From JAOABP01 sp964590395 (lineage in GTDB: Bacteria; Hydrothermota; Tepidihabitantia; Tepidihabitantales; Tepidihabitantaceae), in contig CAZPVT010000017.1 in assembly GCA_964590395.1 (NCBI GenBank), forward strand, positions 32,126 to 96,125: a DNA stretch of 64,000 bases, read 5' to 3'. Below, piece after piece: positions 1-7,207 of the stretch; positions within the stretch are counted from its first letter, which is position 1, and each line of letters opens with the position of its first letter. The notes under the pieces were generated by a model, which had not been told where the DNA came from, did no database searches, and saw only the letters and a program-made list of their open reading frames with translations. Both the position numbers and the translations under genes were made by a program.

Positions 1-831
1 ACTGCAGGGGACGCACTGATTATCGCCGGAAGAAAAGCCAAGGTCAGCGCTTTCAAGAACCCGGCAGAAATCAACTGGGGTAAATATGAGGTTGATATTG
101 TTTTAGAATCAACCGGGCTGTTCCGCAGTTATGACAAAGCGCTGGGCCATCTGACTGCTGGAGCGCGCAAAGTCATCATTTCTGCACCGCCCAAAGGAGA
201 AAATGTCAAATCGATCGTTATGGGCGTCAACGAACAAATTTATGATCCGAAAACCGACCACATCATTTCTAACGCCTCCTGCACCACCAACTGTCTCGTT
301 CCGGTAGCCAAAGTCCTGCACGAACAGTTTGGTATCCAGTGGGGTTATATGACCACGGTACACGCGTACACAAACGACCAGCGAATTCTCGACTCTCCCC
401 ACTCCGACCTCCGTCGTGCTCGGGCTGCTGCAATGTCAATGATACCCACATCTACCGGGGCCGCGAAACTGATCGGGGTCATATTTCCTGAACTCAAAGG
501 AAAGATCGACGGCATGGCGATCCGTGTGCCTACGCCGGATGTATCGATCGTTGACTTTGCCTGTGTGGTCAAGGAAAAGACAACCGTCCAAGAAGTTAAC
601 GAAGCATTCAAACAGGCAGCGACTGGTGAACTGAAGGGAATCATTGAATATCAGACGGCACCACTTGTCTCGGTTGACCTGATAGGAAATCCCCACTCTG
701 CGATATTAGATGCCAGCCTGACATCAGTTGTTGATGGCACTCTGGTCAAAGTCTACGCCTGGTATGATAACGAATATGGCTATGCCTATCGACTGGTTGA
801 TCTGATCAACTACATTGCTCAAACACTGTAA
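1..831 (+). CDS. gap: Glyceraldehyde-3-phosphate dehydrogenase, 5'-truncated by window edge
   Basis: The frame is open from base 1, so this is the last 276 residues of a protein that normally has about 335; the N-terminal GFGRIGR nucleotide-binding start lies outside the window. It oxidises glyceraldehyde-3-phosphate with NAD(P)+ and phosphate to 1,3-bisphosphoglycerate. Visible landmarks are the ESTG strand, the catalytic motif SNASCTTNC (nucleophile Cys at visible residue 94), the HAYTNDQ segment, the RVPTPDVS motif and the conserved C-terminal WYDNEYGY. The stop lies 3 nt before pgk, so the two are translated from one message as part of a gap-pgk-tpiA cluster. The internal ATG at 220 is not the start, because conserved sequence precedes it. 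Confidence 0.97.
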   Translation, partial: TAGDALIIAGRKAKVSAFKNPAEINWGKYEVDIVLESTGLFRSYDKALGHLTAGARKVIISAPPKGENVKSIVMGVNEQIYDPKTDHIISNASCTTNCLVPVAKVLHEQFGIQWGYMTTVHAYTNDQRILDSPHSDLRRARAAAMSMIPTSTGAAKLIGVIFPELKGKIDGMAIRVPTPDVSIVDFACVVKEKTTVQEVNEAFKQAATGELKGIIEYQTAPLVSVDLIGNPHSAILDASLTSVVDGTLVKVYAWYDNEYGYAYRLVDLINYIAQTL

Positions 832-834
832 TCG

Positions 835-2016
835 ATGGCTAAACTTACGGTTCGTGCGCTGAATGTTAACGGAAAAAGAGTTCTGGTGCGCGTAGACTTC
901 AATGTCCCAATGGATGCTAACGGTGAAATAACCGATGACCGCCGAATTCATGCTGCCCTGCCAACAATCAACTACTTACTAAGCAATGGTGCTACGGTTA
1001 TTCTTGCCTCACATTTAGGTAAACCCAAAGGTAAACCCAATCCTAAACTCAGTCTGAGGCCAGTTGCAGACCGATTAGCAAAAATACTGGACCGCCAAGT
1101 ATATTTTGCCCCTGACTGCGTCGGATCTAATGTGGTAAGATTCCTCCAAAAGGTACCTCCAAACTCACTCGCGCTACTGGAAAACTTACGGTTTCACCCT
1201 GGCGAAGAAAAAAATGAGCGCGATTTTGCTAAGGCGCTGGCAACACTCGCTGACCTATATGTTAATGATGCCTTCGGTACCGCCCATCGTGCCCACGCCT
1301 CTACCACCGGAGTAACTGCTTTCTTCGCTCAACCGGTTGCCGGCTTGCTGATGGAAAAGGAACTGCAATTTCTCACTCCATTACTGGAAACCCCACCCCA
1401 ACCTTTCATCGTTATCATCGGCGGTGCCAAGATTTCCGATAAAGCCGGTGTAATAAAAAACCTCCTACCGCGGGTTGACCGTTTACTGATCGGCGGTGGT
1501 GTGGCGTTCAACTTCCTGAAAGCCCGTGGTTATCCCATCGGCAAATCGATCTGGGAACCTAACCTGATGGCAGAAGTGGTGTGTCTTGAAAAAAACCCGA
1601 AAATCGTCCTCCCTGTTGATGTTGTGGTGACTTCCAGTCCTGATACCGAAAACGGTCGCACTGTCGAAATCGAAAATATCGGACCTGACGAAATCGGTTT
1701 GGACATCGGTGACAAAACTATCCATAACTTTACACAGATAATCACCACTGGTAAAACGGTGGTATGGGCAGGTCCGATGGGAATGTTCGAAAAACATCCT
1801 TTTCAGTACGGCACCATAGCTATAGCACAGGCAATCGCCGTGGCCACCGAAAACGGAGCAACAACTGTTGCTGGTGGAGGTGACACCATAGCGACTCTCA
1901 AAAAAGCTGGGGTCTCTGACAGGCTAAGTCACATTTCTACCGGTGGTAGTGCCACCCTAGAATTCCTCGAAGGAAAAGAACTCCCGGGCATTACCGCTCT
2001 GATGGACGAACTATGA
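835..2016 (+). CDS. pgk: Phosphoglycerate kinase
   Basis: 393 aa, the usual bacterial length. It transfers phosphate between 1,3-bisphosphoglycerate and ADP in lower glycolysis. Visible motifs include RVDFNVP near the N-terminus (3-phosphoglycerate site), SHLGKPKG, ENLRFHPGEE, GGAKISDK in the hinge region, GPMGMFE and the C-terminal nucleotide-binding GGGDTIATLKKAG. It starts 3 nt after the gap stop and overlaps the tpiA start (ATGA, 2013-2016), so expression of the three enzymes should be coupled. It is not fused to TPI, unlike the Thermotoga form. Confidence 0.98.
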   Translation: MAKLTVRALNVNGKRVLVRVDFNVPMDANGEITDDRRIHAALPTINYLLSNGATVILASHLGKPKGKPNPKLSLRPVADRLAKILDRQVYFAPDCVGSNVVRFLQKVPPNSLALLENLRFHPGEEKNERDFAKALATLADLYVNDAFGTAHRAHASTTGVTAFFAQPVAGLLMEKELQFLTPLLETPPQPFIVIIGGAKISDKAGVIKNLLPRVDRLLIGGGVAFNFLKARGYPIGKSIWEPNLMAEVVCLEKNPKIVLPVDVVVTSSPDTENGRTVEIENIGPDEIGLDIGDKTIHNFTQIITTGKTVVWAGPMGMFEKHPFQYGTIAIAQAIAVATENGATTVAGGGDTIATLKKAGVSDRLSHISTGGSATLEFLEGKELPGITALMDEL

Positions 2017-2786
2017 ACCGCAAGGTTCCGTTAATTGCTGGCAACTGGAAGATGAACAAAGGTATCCAGGAAACACGAGAGTTTGTGCAACAGTTGTTGG
2101 AACGATTATCCTCTCCGCTCCCGGCAGAAGTGGCGATTTTCCCGCCATTTACATCAATACCTGCGGTAGCAGAAATACTAAAAAACCACCATATTACCTA
2201 TGGCGCACAAAATATTTACTGGGAACTTTCGGGTGCCTTCACGGGTGAAATTTCCCCTAAATTCTTGGTTGAATTAGGATGCCGATACTGTCTTATCGGC
2301 CACTCGGAAAGAAGACTAATGTTTGGGGAAACCGATGAAACCTGCAACCGTAAAGTCAAATCCGCGCTGAACCACAACCTCCGGCCGATTCTCTGTTGCG
2401 GGGAAACGTTAACCGAGCGGGAAAATGATGACACCATTAAGGTAATCCGCAGGCAACTTGAGCGTGGATTAAGGGGGATTACTTCGCCTGAACTGGACAT
2501 TGCCTATGAGCCGGTCTGGGCAATTGGCACTGGTCACACTGCCACGCCAGAACAAGCCCAAGAAATCCATTACTGGATTCGACTCTGGTTGAAAGAAAGG
2601 TTCCCCCATAACGACAACAGCATCCGCACCCTTTACGGTGGCAGTGTGAAATCAAAGAACGCCGCTTCACTCCTGAACCAACCCGATGTTCAGGGATTAC
2701 TCGTCGGCGGTGCGAGCCTCGATATTGATGAATTTGTCCTAATCGTCAACTCTTGTCAAAACAAAGAAAGTAAACCCACCTCTTGA
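2013..2786 (+). CDS. tpiA: Triosephosphate isomerase
   Basis: 257 aa TIM barrel that interconverts dihydroxyacetone phosphate and glyceraldehyde-3-phosphate. Visible motifs are GNWKMN (Lys in the active site), IGHSERR (catalytic His), AYEPVWAIGTG (catalytic Glu and the flexible loop), YGGSVKSKNA and LVGGASL (phosphate binding). The ATG overlaps the pgk stop. The TGA stop lies inside the -35 hexamer of the secG promoter, so the glycolytic block ends where the secG unit begins. Confidence 0.98.
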   Translation: MNRKVPLIAGNWKMNKGIQETREFVQQLLERLSSPLPAEVAIFPPFTSIPAVAEILKNHHITYGAQNIYWELSGAFTGEISPKFLVELGCRYCLIGHSERRLMFGETDETCNRKVKSALNHNLRPILCCGETLTERENDDTIKVIRRQLERGLRGITSPELDIAYEPVWAIGTGHTATPEQAQEIHYWIRLWLKERFPHNDNSIRTLYGGSVKSKNAASLLNQPDVQGLLVGGASLDIDEFVLIVNSCQNKESKPTS

Positions 2787-2810
2787 CTTAGCAATGAAAT
2801 CCGCTAATCT
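2783..2810 (+). promoter_or_regulatory. Promoter for secG-rplU
   Basis: TTGACT (2783-2788), 16-nt spacer, TAATCT (2805-2810). The -35 contains the tpiA stop codon. The start site should fall near 2817, just upstream of the AAAGGAG ribosome-binding site of secG. The same -10 variant and spacer occur in the promoter at 43185-43212. Confidence 0.6.
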
Positions 2811-2830
2811 AATGTAAAGGAGTTGGTAAA

Positions 2831-3151
2831 ATGTACGCAATATTAATATTTCTTCATCTATTAGTATCAGTGCTACTTATTCTGGTGGTTCTAATTCAAC
2901 AACCCCAGAAGGGTGGACTGGGAACCATATTGGGTGGTGGTGAATCAATTTTTGGAGGAGGCGGTGCTGCTCCCTTAATGGCAAAGATTACCAGTGGTCT
3001 GGTGGTGGCGTTTATGCTCACCTCCCTCGGTCTGGTTTTGATCTCCGCCCGTCGGGTAAGAATACAACCCTCAACCGGTAGTGCACTGCTACCCAAAACC
3101 AGTCCGGTTGTAGTCCTCCAACAGGAGATGAAAGATGTTTGCAGTAGTTAA
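2831..3151 (+). CDS. secG: Preprotein translocase subunit SecG
   Basis: 106 aa inner-membrane protein that assists SecYEG/SecA protein export. It has two hydrophobic segments (about residues 3-23 and 50-71) joined by the glycine-rich LGTILGGGESIFGGGGA linker typical of SecG; VLIQQPQKGGLG is also characteristic. AAAGGAG lies 9 nt upstream of the ATG. The last 17 bases overlap the start of rplU, and the rplU Shine-Dalgarno sequence lies within the secG coding region, so translation is probably coupled. A secG following tpiA is a common bacterial arrangement. Confidence 0.92.
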   Translation: MYAILIFLHLLVSVLLILVVLIQQPQKGGLGTILGGGESIFGGGGAAPLMAKITSGLVVAFMLTSLGLVLISARRVRIQPSTGSALLPKTSPVVVLQQEMKDVCSS

Positions 3152-3452
3152 AATCCGTGGATTTCAATATCTCGTTAAGCCCGGCGATGTGATTACCGTT
3201 CCCCGCCTAAAAGGCGAACCGGGCACTACGGTCAAGTTTAACGAAGTTCTCTTAGTCCGTACTGACGAACAGACGGTTATCGGCACACCTATCGTCGAGC
3301 GCGCCTATATCGAAGGGAACATCCTTGAACACATCCGAGCAAAAAAGACGACTACCTTCAAGTTTATCCGACGAGAAAACTATCGACGCAAGAAAGGACA
3401 CAAGCAACCCCAAACGAACATTCAAATCAAAGACATCTTCTACGAGGTTTAA
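3135..3452 (+). CDS. rplU: 50S ribosomal protein L21 (bL21)
   Basis: 105 aa, normal length. It opens with FAVVKIRGFQYLVKPGD, the standard L21 beginning (AVIKTGGKQYRV-like), and carries the basic RAKKTTTFKFIRRENYRRKKGHKQPQT segment that binds 23S rRNA. GGAGATGAAAG precedes the ATG. The usual partner rpmA (L27) does not follow; an exported protein gene does, so L27 must be elsewhere in the genome. Confidence 0.95.
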   Translation: MFAVVKIRGFQYLVKPGDVITVPRLKGEPGTTVKFNEVLLVRTDEQTVIGTPIVERAYIEGNILEHIRAKKTTTFKFIRRENYRRKKGHKQPQTNIQIKDIFYEV

Positions 3453-3453
3453 A

Positions 3454-4317
3454 ATGTTGAGAAAATACCGTTTCCAAATCACCAATAATATCCTCAGTAA
3501 TGCGGTAATACTGACATTCTTCATTTCAGCGGGGGGCAGCGGTAACCTGCTGATGAATGGAGACTTTGCCCATTGGGAAAGTTCCACCCAACCGACTGCC
3601 TGGATCGTCGAAGACACCACTAAGGCTAAAATCGCCCAGAATAACGATATAGTTCGTTCCTCACCCTACTCTTGTAAAATCACTCGTATGGTTACAGGTA
3701 CAGGAAACAATTATGGCCTCCGCCAGTTTGTGAACGTAACGCCAGGAATGGTCTACACCTTTAGTGCGTGGTTTTATGATGACGACATCAATGCCCGTGG
3801 TGGTTTACTGATCACCTGGTGTCGCAACGATTCGACGGCGATCAGAAGTACCACCGTAACTTATACAGATTCCTCTATACATACCTGGCAGAAACTGGTC
3901 CGGACCGACACCGCTCCAGACAGTGCTGTTTATGCCAAATGTCTTTTACGCATCTACGGCTTCAGCGGTGGTCCCTCCGGTGGAATAGTGTTTGTTGACG
4001 ATGCGGAGATGACCCAGGGCACTGGTAGTATCAATGAGACCGACGAAGCAATTAGTAACAACCGACTGACGGTCGTTAACCTCGCACACACCAACATAGC
4101 AATTCGGTTGACCGTTTCCTCACTAAGTAATGTCAATCTGGCAATTTTTGACATCAAAGGTTCAAAATGCGTTCAGTTACACTCGGGCAACATTAATGCC
4201 GGCACCCATGCCTTTTACCTTGATGATCACAAGTATCTAACCAGGGGTGTATATTTTGTTGTTGCCCAACTGTCAGATTCAAAACGACTGGTTAGTAAAT
4301 TAGTAATCAGTCATTGA
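3454..4317 (+). CDS. Exported protein with carbohydrate-binding-like module and C-terminal sorting domain
   Basis: 287 aa from the ATG at 3454, directly after the rplU stop and preceded by GAGG at 3444-3447; a longer frame back to 3325 only covers rplU in another frame. After a basic N-terminus and a hydrophobic stretch (about residues 12-28, signal peptide) comes a module of about 150 residues. It starts NLLMNGDFAHWESS and contains SPYSCKITRM, GLRQFVNVTPGMVYTFSAWFYD and VFVDDAEM, the pattern of CBM4/9/22-type jelly-roll modules. The last 85 residues (LAIFDIKGSKC, YLTRGVYFVVAQL) form a Por-type C-terminal sorting domain. No catalytic domain is present, so it is probably a surface binding protein; the ligand is unknown. 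Confidence 0.75.
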   Translation: MLRKYRFQITNNILSNAVILTFFISAGGSGNLLMNGDFAHWESSTQPTAWIVEDTTKAKIAQNNDIVRSSPYSCKITRMVTGTGNNYGLRQFVNVTPGMVYTFSAWFYDDDINARGGLLITWCRNDSTAIRSTTVTYTDSSIHTWQKLVRTDTAPDSAVYAKCLLRIYGFSGGPSGGIVFVDDAEMTQGTGSINETDEAISNNRLTVVNLAHTNIAIRLTVSSLSNVNLAIFDIKGSKCVQLHSGNINAGTHAFYLDDHKYLTRGVYFVVAQLSDSKRLVSKLVISH

Positions 4318-4362
4318 ATTATGGGCTTAAGAAAAAATAAAAATTAAAAAGGGAGGAAAGTT

Positions 4363-4743
4363 ATGAATATGAAACAGACCAAACAACATCAGACCAGCTC
4401 CCAGAACCTCACCGCCATTCATAAAATTGAAAAACTGGGCAAAAAGGTTGCTGGAATGACTCAGGCAGAATTAGCCCGGGCGGTAGGAGTATCAAGGGAA
4501 CGGATCCGGCAATTAGTACCCAGAATGAAGATTAAACCCGGAAAGCGTGTGGTTGCCTGGCATCGCACTATTTCCCAATCCCGAAGGGAATCAATGCTAA
4601 AAATGCACGAAAATGGCGTCCCTTTGAGTACTATCGCCAAAAAATACGGAGTCAGTGAATATCATGTCCGGGAAGCAATCAGGCTAACTCGGATTGAACT
4701 GAATATTCCGCGCGGTCGCGGCAGACCGCGTAAGAAAATATAA
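4363..4743 (+). CDS. Small double helix-turn-helix protein with C-terminal AT-hook
   Basis: 126 aa, very basic. HTH1 is at about residues 32-52 (MTQAELARAVGVSRERIRQL), close to the sigma-70 region 4/Xre recognition helix pattern. HTH2 is at about residues 77-107 (ENGVPLSTIAKKYGVSEYHVREAI). The tail at residues 117-125 (RGRGRPRKK) is an AT-hook, which grips the AT-rich minor groove. GGGAGGAAAG lies 5 nt before the ATG. A second ATG two codons in is an alternative start. This is probably a DNA-binding regulator or nucleoid-associated protein; targets cannot be told from the sequence. A stand-alone gene before tRNA-Val. Confidence 0.75.
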   Translation: MNMKQTKQHQTSSQNLTAIHKIEKLGKKVAGMTQAELARAVGVSRERIRQLVPRMKIKPGKRVVAWHRTISQSRRESMLKMHENGVPLSTIAKKYGVSEYHVREAIRLTRIELNIPRGRGRPRKKI

Positions 4744-4748
4744 TATTA

Positions 4749-4822
4749 TGGGCGATACACGACTTGAACGTGTGACCTCTGGTATGTGAGACCAGCGCTC
4801 TAACCAACTGAGCTAATCGCCC
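4749..4822 (-). tRNA. tRNA-Val (anticodon CAC)
   Basis: 74 nt without CCA. Acceptor GGGCGAT/ATCGCCC, D-stem GCTC/GAGC, anticodon stem CTGGT/ACCAG with loop CTCACAT (anticodon CAC), T-arm ACACG-TTCAAGT-CGTGT, discriminator A. All stems pair. Confidence 0.96.
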
Positions 4823-4829
4823 TTGATTT

Positions 4830-4857
4830 ATTATAAGAAAGCAATTACCAAAGTCAA
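4830..4857 (-). promoter_or_regulatory. Promoter for tRNA-Val
   Basis: On the minus strand TTGACT (4857-4852), 16-nt spacer, TATAAT (4835-4830). Only 7 nt separate the -10 from the first base of mature tRNA at 4822, so the 5' leader is predicted to be 0-2 nt. Confidence 0.8.
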
Positions 4858-4907
4858 ATTTTAATTACCCCCCTACATTAACAACAGACAATTTACTCAA
4901 AATCTGA

Positions 4908-6818
4908 TTAATTGTCTCCCCCCCCTCGATGGTCTTCAATCTGTTGACACAAACGGAGCGCCTGCTCAAGTGTTAAGCGCGCCTCTACCAGTTGATTCTC
5001 TTTTGCCAGCAAAACTCCTAATTTTTGCAAACACAATGCCTGTCCACTTAAATCATTAATCATCCGATAACAACTTAGCGCCTGATTGTAATTCATGATG
5101 GCATCTTCCGCATCATACTGCTCCACCGCATTGCCTAACGCTGATAGAAATCTTGCTTCCAGACCGATATCCCCTACCTCTTGGGCTATTTTTAAACCTA
5201 ACTGCAGCTTATCCTTTGCCGCCTCTAGCCTCCCTGCAGAAATCAATACCGTTCCAATATGTAGTAAGTCCACAGCCACCGCCATTTGCATATTCATCTC
5301 TTGGTGCTTTGTTAGTGCTTGATTCAATAAATCAAGGGCGTTTTCCCAATCGTTCTTTTGAGCCAATATCAATCCCGCTTCTACCCAACCATCTGCTTCC
5401 AGAACATCATCTATGACATACTTTGCTACCGACTTAAACCGTTCCAATCTCTGCTGTGCCTGTCTACTATCACCTGTAATGCGCGTTGCCCGGGCAAGCT
5501 CCAGTAACACCTTTGCCTCGTGACGGCGATCATTTTGCGCTTGACTTAGCTCAAACGCCTGAGTTAGCGCCGCGATTGCCTCAGTGGTCTTACCTAATGA
5601 TAAAAACAACCGACTGTGAACAATCAGCGTCCCTGCTAGTTCCTCCGGATCGTTTATCTGACGAGATAAAGTTACCGCCTCTTCAACAAGCAACTTTGCT
5701 CTTTCATAATTGTAATGAAGCATGCAGTTAACCGCCAGTCCTGTCAGGTTTCTAATGATTAACCGGTTATCCTTTATCCTTCTGGCGGCAAAAAGCCCCT
5801 GTTCAAAAAACTCCCGCGCAATGTCAGTCTTCCCGTTATTTTCGTGGGCAAGCGCCAGTTCGCATAGCGCCTGTGCCTGACCCCGGATAAAATTTATATC
5901 TCGATAGATGTGAAGTGACCGATCTAAAGCATCAATCGCGCGTCGATATTCTCTTTGTAACCGATGAACTGTACCTATCCCCAACAAATTTTCTGCTTCT
6001 CCTAAGTGATTACGGCTCTTCCTGGCAAGATGTAGACCATCTTCATAGGATGCCCGCGCCTTATCAAAATCCCGTTGAACAAGAAAAAGGTCGCCCATCA
6101 CCCGGTATTGAACACTTGCCGCCCCGTGGTTACCAATATTTTCAAACAGTCTAAGTGCCTGCCGGCGTGAACCAATCGCCTCATTAAATAATCTCTCCGC
6201 TTCCTGAACTACTGCCAGTCTAACCCAAGCCTCCGCCATCAGTTCAACATCCCCTATCCGTTTACATTTAGCAATAGTTTCCCTCAGCAATCTCTTCGCT
6301 CCTTTATATTCTTTTCTCGTTGATAGCAAGCTGGCAAGCATGTAATTGACAGCCGCCTGCGCTGCTCGATTATGGCTTTTCCGGGCAATGCTCCTTGCCT
6401 GTAGCAACTCCTGTTCCGCCTCCTGCTCACGCCGACTGAGGATCATACACCCACCACAGAGAAAATACAGCCCCGCTAACGCCTCACCCTTTGCCTTCGC
6501 CTTTGCCTCATTCCACCGCAAACAGGCTTTATCCCACATTCCCTGTTCCGCAAATCTCACCCCAGCATCAAACAACCGAACAACCTCTGGTTCATTACTG
6601 ACTGGCAAACTGTCTATGTAAACCACACCCAACCGCTTTTTAAAAACATTTAATCGGGTATAACTACGGCTGAATGCCATTTGTTCGAGACGAAAGACCT
6701 CAGCCTCTAAGTTGCGTATTCGTCCCAGCACTTTTATCTTCCAGAACAAAAAAAACAATATCGTACTGATAGACAAAGTTACCAGCGCCAAAATCAAAAC
6801 CAGTAAAAAGTTAATCAT
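4908..6818 (-). CDS. Membrane-anchored TPR-repeat protein
   Basis: 636 aa. Residues 1-27 are a strongly hydrophobic anchor (INFLLVLILALVTLSISTILFFLF) followed by KIKVLGRIR, which suggests the bulk is cytoplasmic. From about residue 70 to the end it is all helical tetratricopeptide repeats of roughly 36-40 residues with the A/G-Y/F-A spacing (for example NRAAQAAVNYMLASLL, GEAENLLGIGTVHRLQREY, AQALCELALAHENNGKTDIA), about a dozen repeats. No enzymatic domain is fused to it. This repeat class usually forms protein-interaction scaffolds; the partner is unknown. It has its own promoter with 8 nt between -10 and ATG and no Shine-Dalgarno, so the mRNA is predicted to be leaderless. Confidence 0.85.
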   Translation of the reverse strand: MINFLLVLILALVTLSISTILFFLFWKIKVLGRIRNLEAEVFRLEQMAFSRSYTRLNVFKKRLGVVYIDSLPVSNEPEVVRLFDAGVRFAEQGMWDKACLRWNEAKAKAKGEALAGLYFLCGGCMILSRREQEAEQELLQARSIARKSHNRAAQAAVNYMLASLLSTRKEYKGAKRLLRETIAKCKRIGDVELMAEAWVRLAVVQEAERLFNEAIGSRRQALRLFENIGNHGAASVQYRVMGDLFLVQRDFDKARASYEDGLHLARKSRNHLGEAENLLGIGTVHRLQREYRRAIDALDRSLHIYRDINFIRGQAQALCELALAHENNGKTDIAREFFEQGLFAARRIKDNRLIIRNLTGLAVNCMLHYNYERAKLLVEEAVTLSRQINDPEELAGTLIVHSRLFLSLGKTTEAIAALTQAFELSQAQNDRRHEAKVLLELARATRITGDSRQAQQRLERFKSVAKYVIDDVLEADGWVEAGLILAQKNDWENALDLLNQALTKHQEMNMQMAVAVDLLHIGTVLISAGRLEAAKDKLQLGLKIAQEVGDIGLEARFLSALGNAVEQYDAEDAIMNYNQALSCYRMINDLSGQALCLQKLGVLLAKENQLVEARLTLEQALRLCQQIEDHRGGGDN

Positions 6819-6826
6819 CTATTCAA

Positions 6827-6855
6827 ATATTAATCAATTTTATAACCGCTGGCAA
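6827..6855 (-). promoter_or_regulatory. Promoter for TPR protein (leaderless)
   Basis: Minus strand TTGCCA (6855-6850), 17-nt spacer, TAATAT (6832-6827). The ATG at 6818 begins 8 nt after the -10, so transcription should start at or within 2 nt of the start codon. Confidence 0.6.
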
Positions 6856-7172
6856 CTTATTCACGGACAGTTCCTTATCATCATAGTGAGTTTGCAAGTA
6901 TTGATGTTAAAGTTCTTCTATCTGACAACCGATGATAGACTGAGATGAGGCCTTTCTATTTATATCTTATTAAAGGCAATACAACAGAATATTTTTATCA
7001 ATACTGAAATCTACCCCATGGACAGTATCGGAGATAGTGGTGAGTAACGTTTGGATTGTAGCAAGACAATAAGTAGTGGTCAGGATGGGTTTAGCGTCTG
7101 ACTAGGGTATATGCACCCAACAGTATCTGAAATATCTCGTACTAACAGGATGTAATTCTCCTTTTTAAAAAC
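6856..7172. other. Intergenic region between divergent genes
   Basis: About 320 bp between the TPR gene promoter and the promoter at 7173. I see no ORF with a ribosome-binding site, no tRNA and no strong hairpin. The short word CAGTATC recurs (near 7024 and 7119) but without clear symmetry. Confidence 0.6.
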
Positions 7173-7200
7173 TTGACCAAAATGTTTATTCTATTATGCT
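7173..7200 (+). promoter_or_regulatory. Promoter for 7208 exported protein (leaderless)
   Basis: TTGACC (7173-7178), 16-nt spacer, TATGCT (7195-7200). The -10 overlaps the upstream in-frame ATG at 7196, which makes the ATG at 7208, 7 nt downstream of the -10, the likely start. Confidence 0.6.
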
Positions 7201-7207
7201 GATAGCA

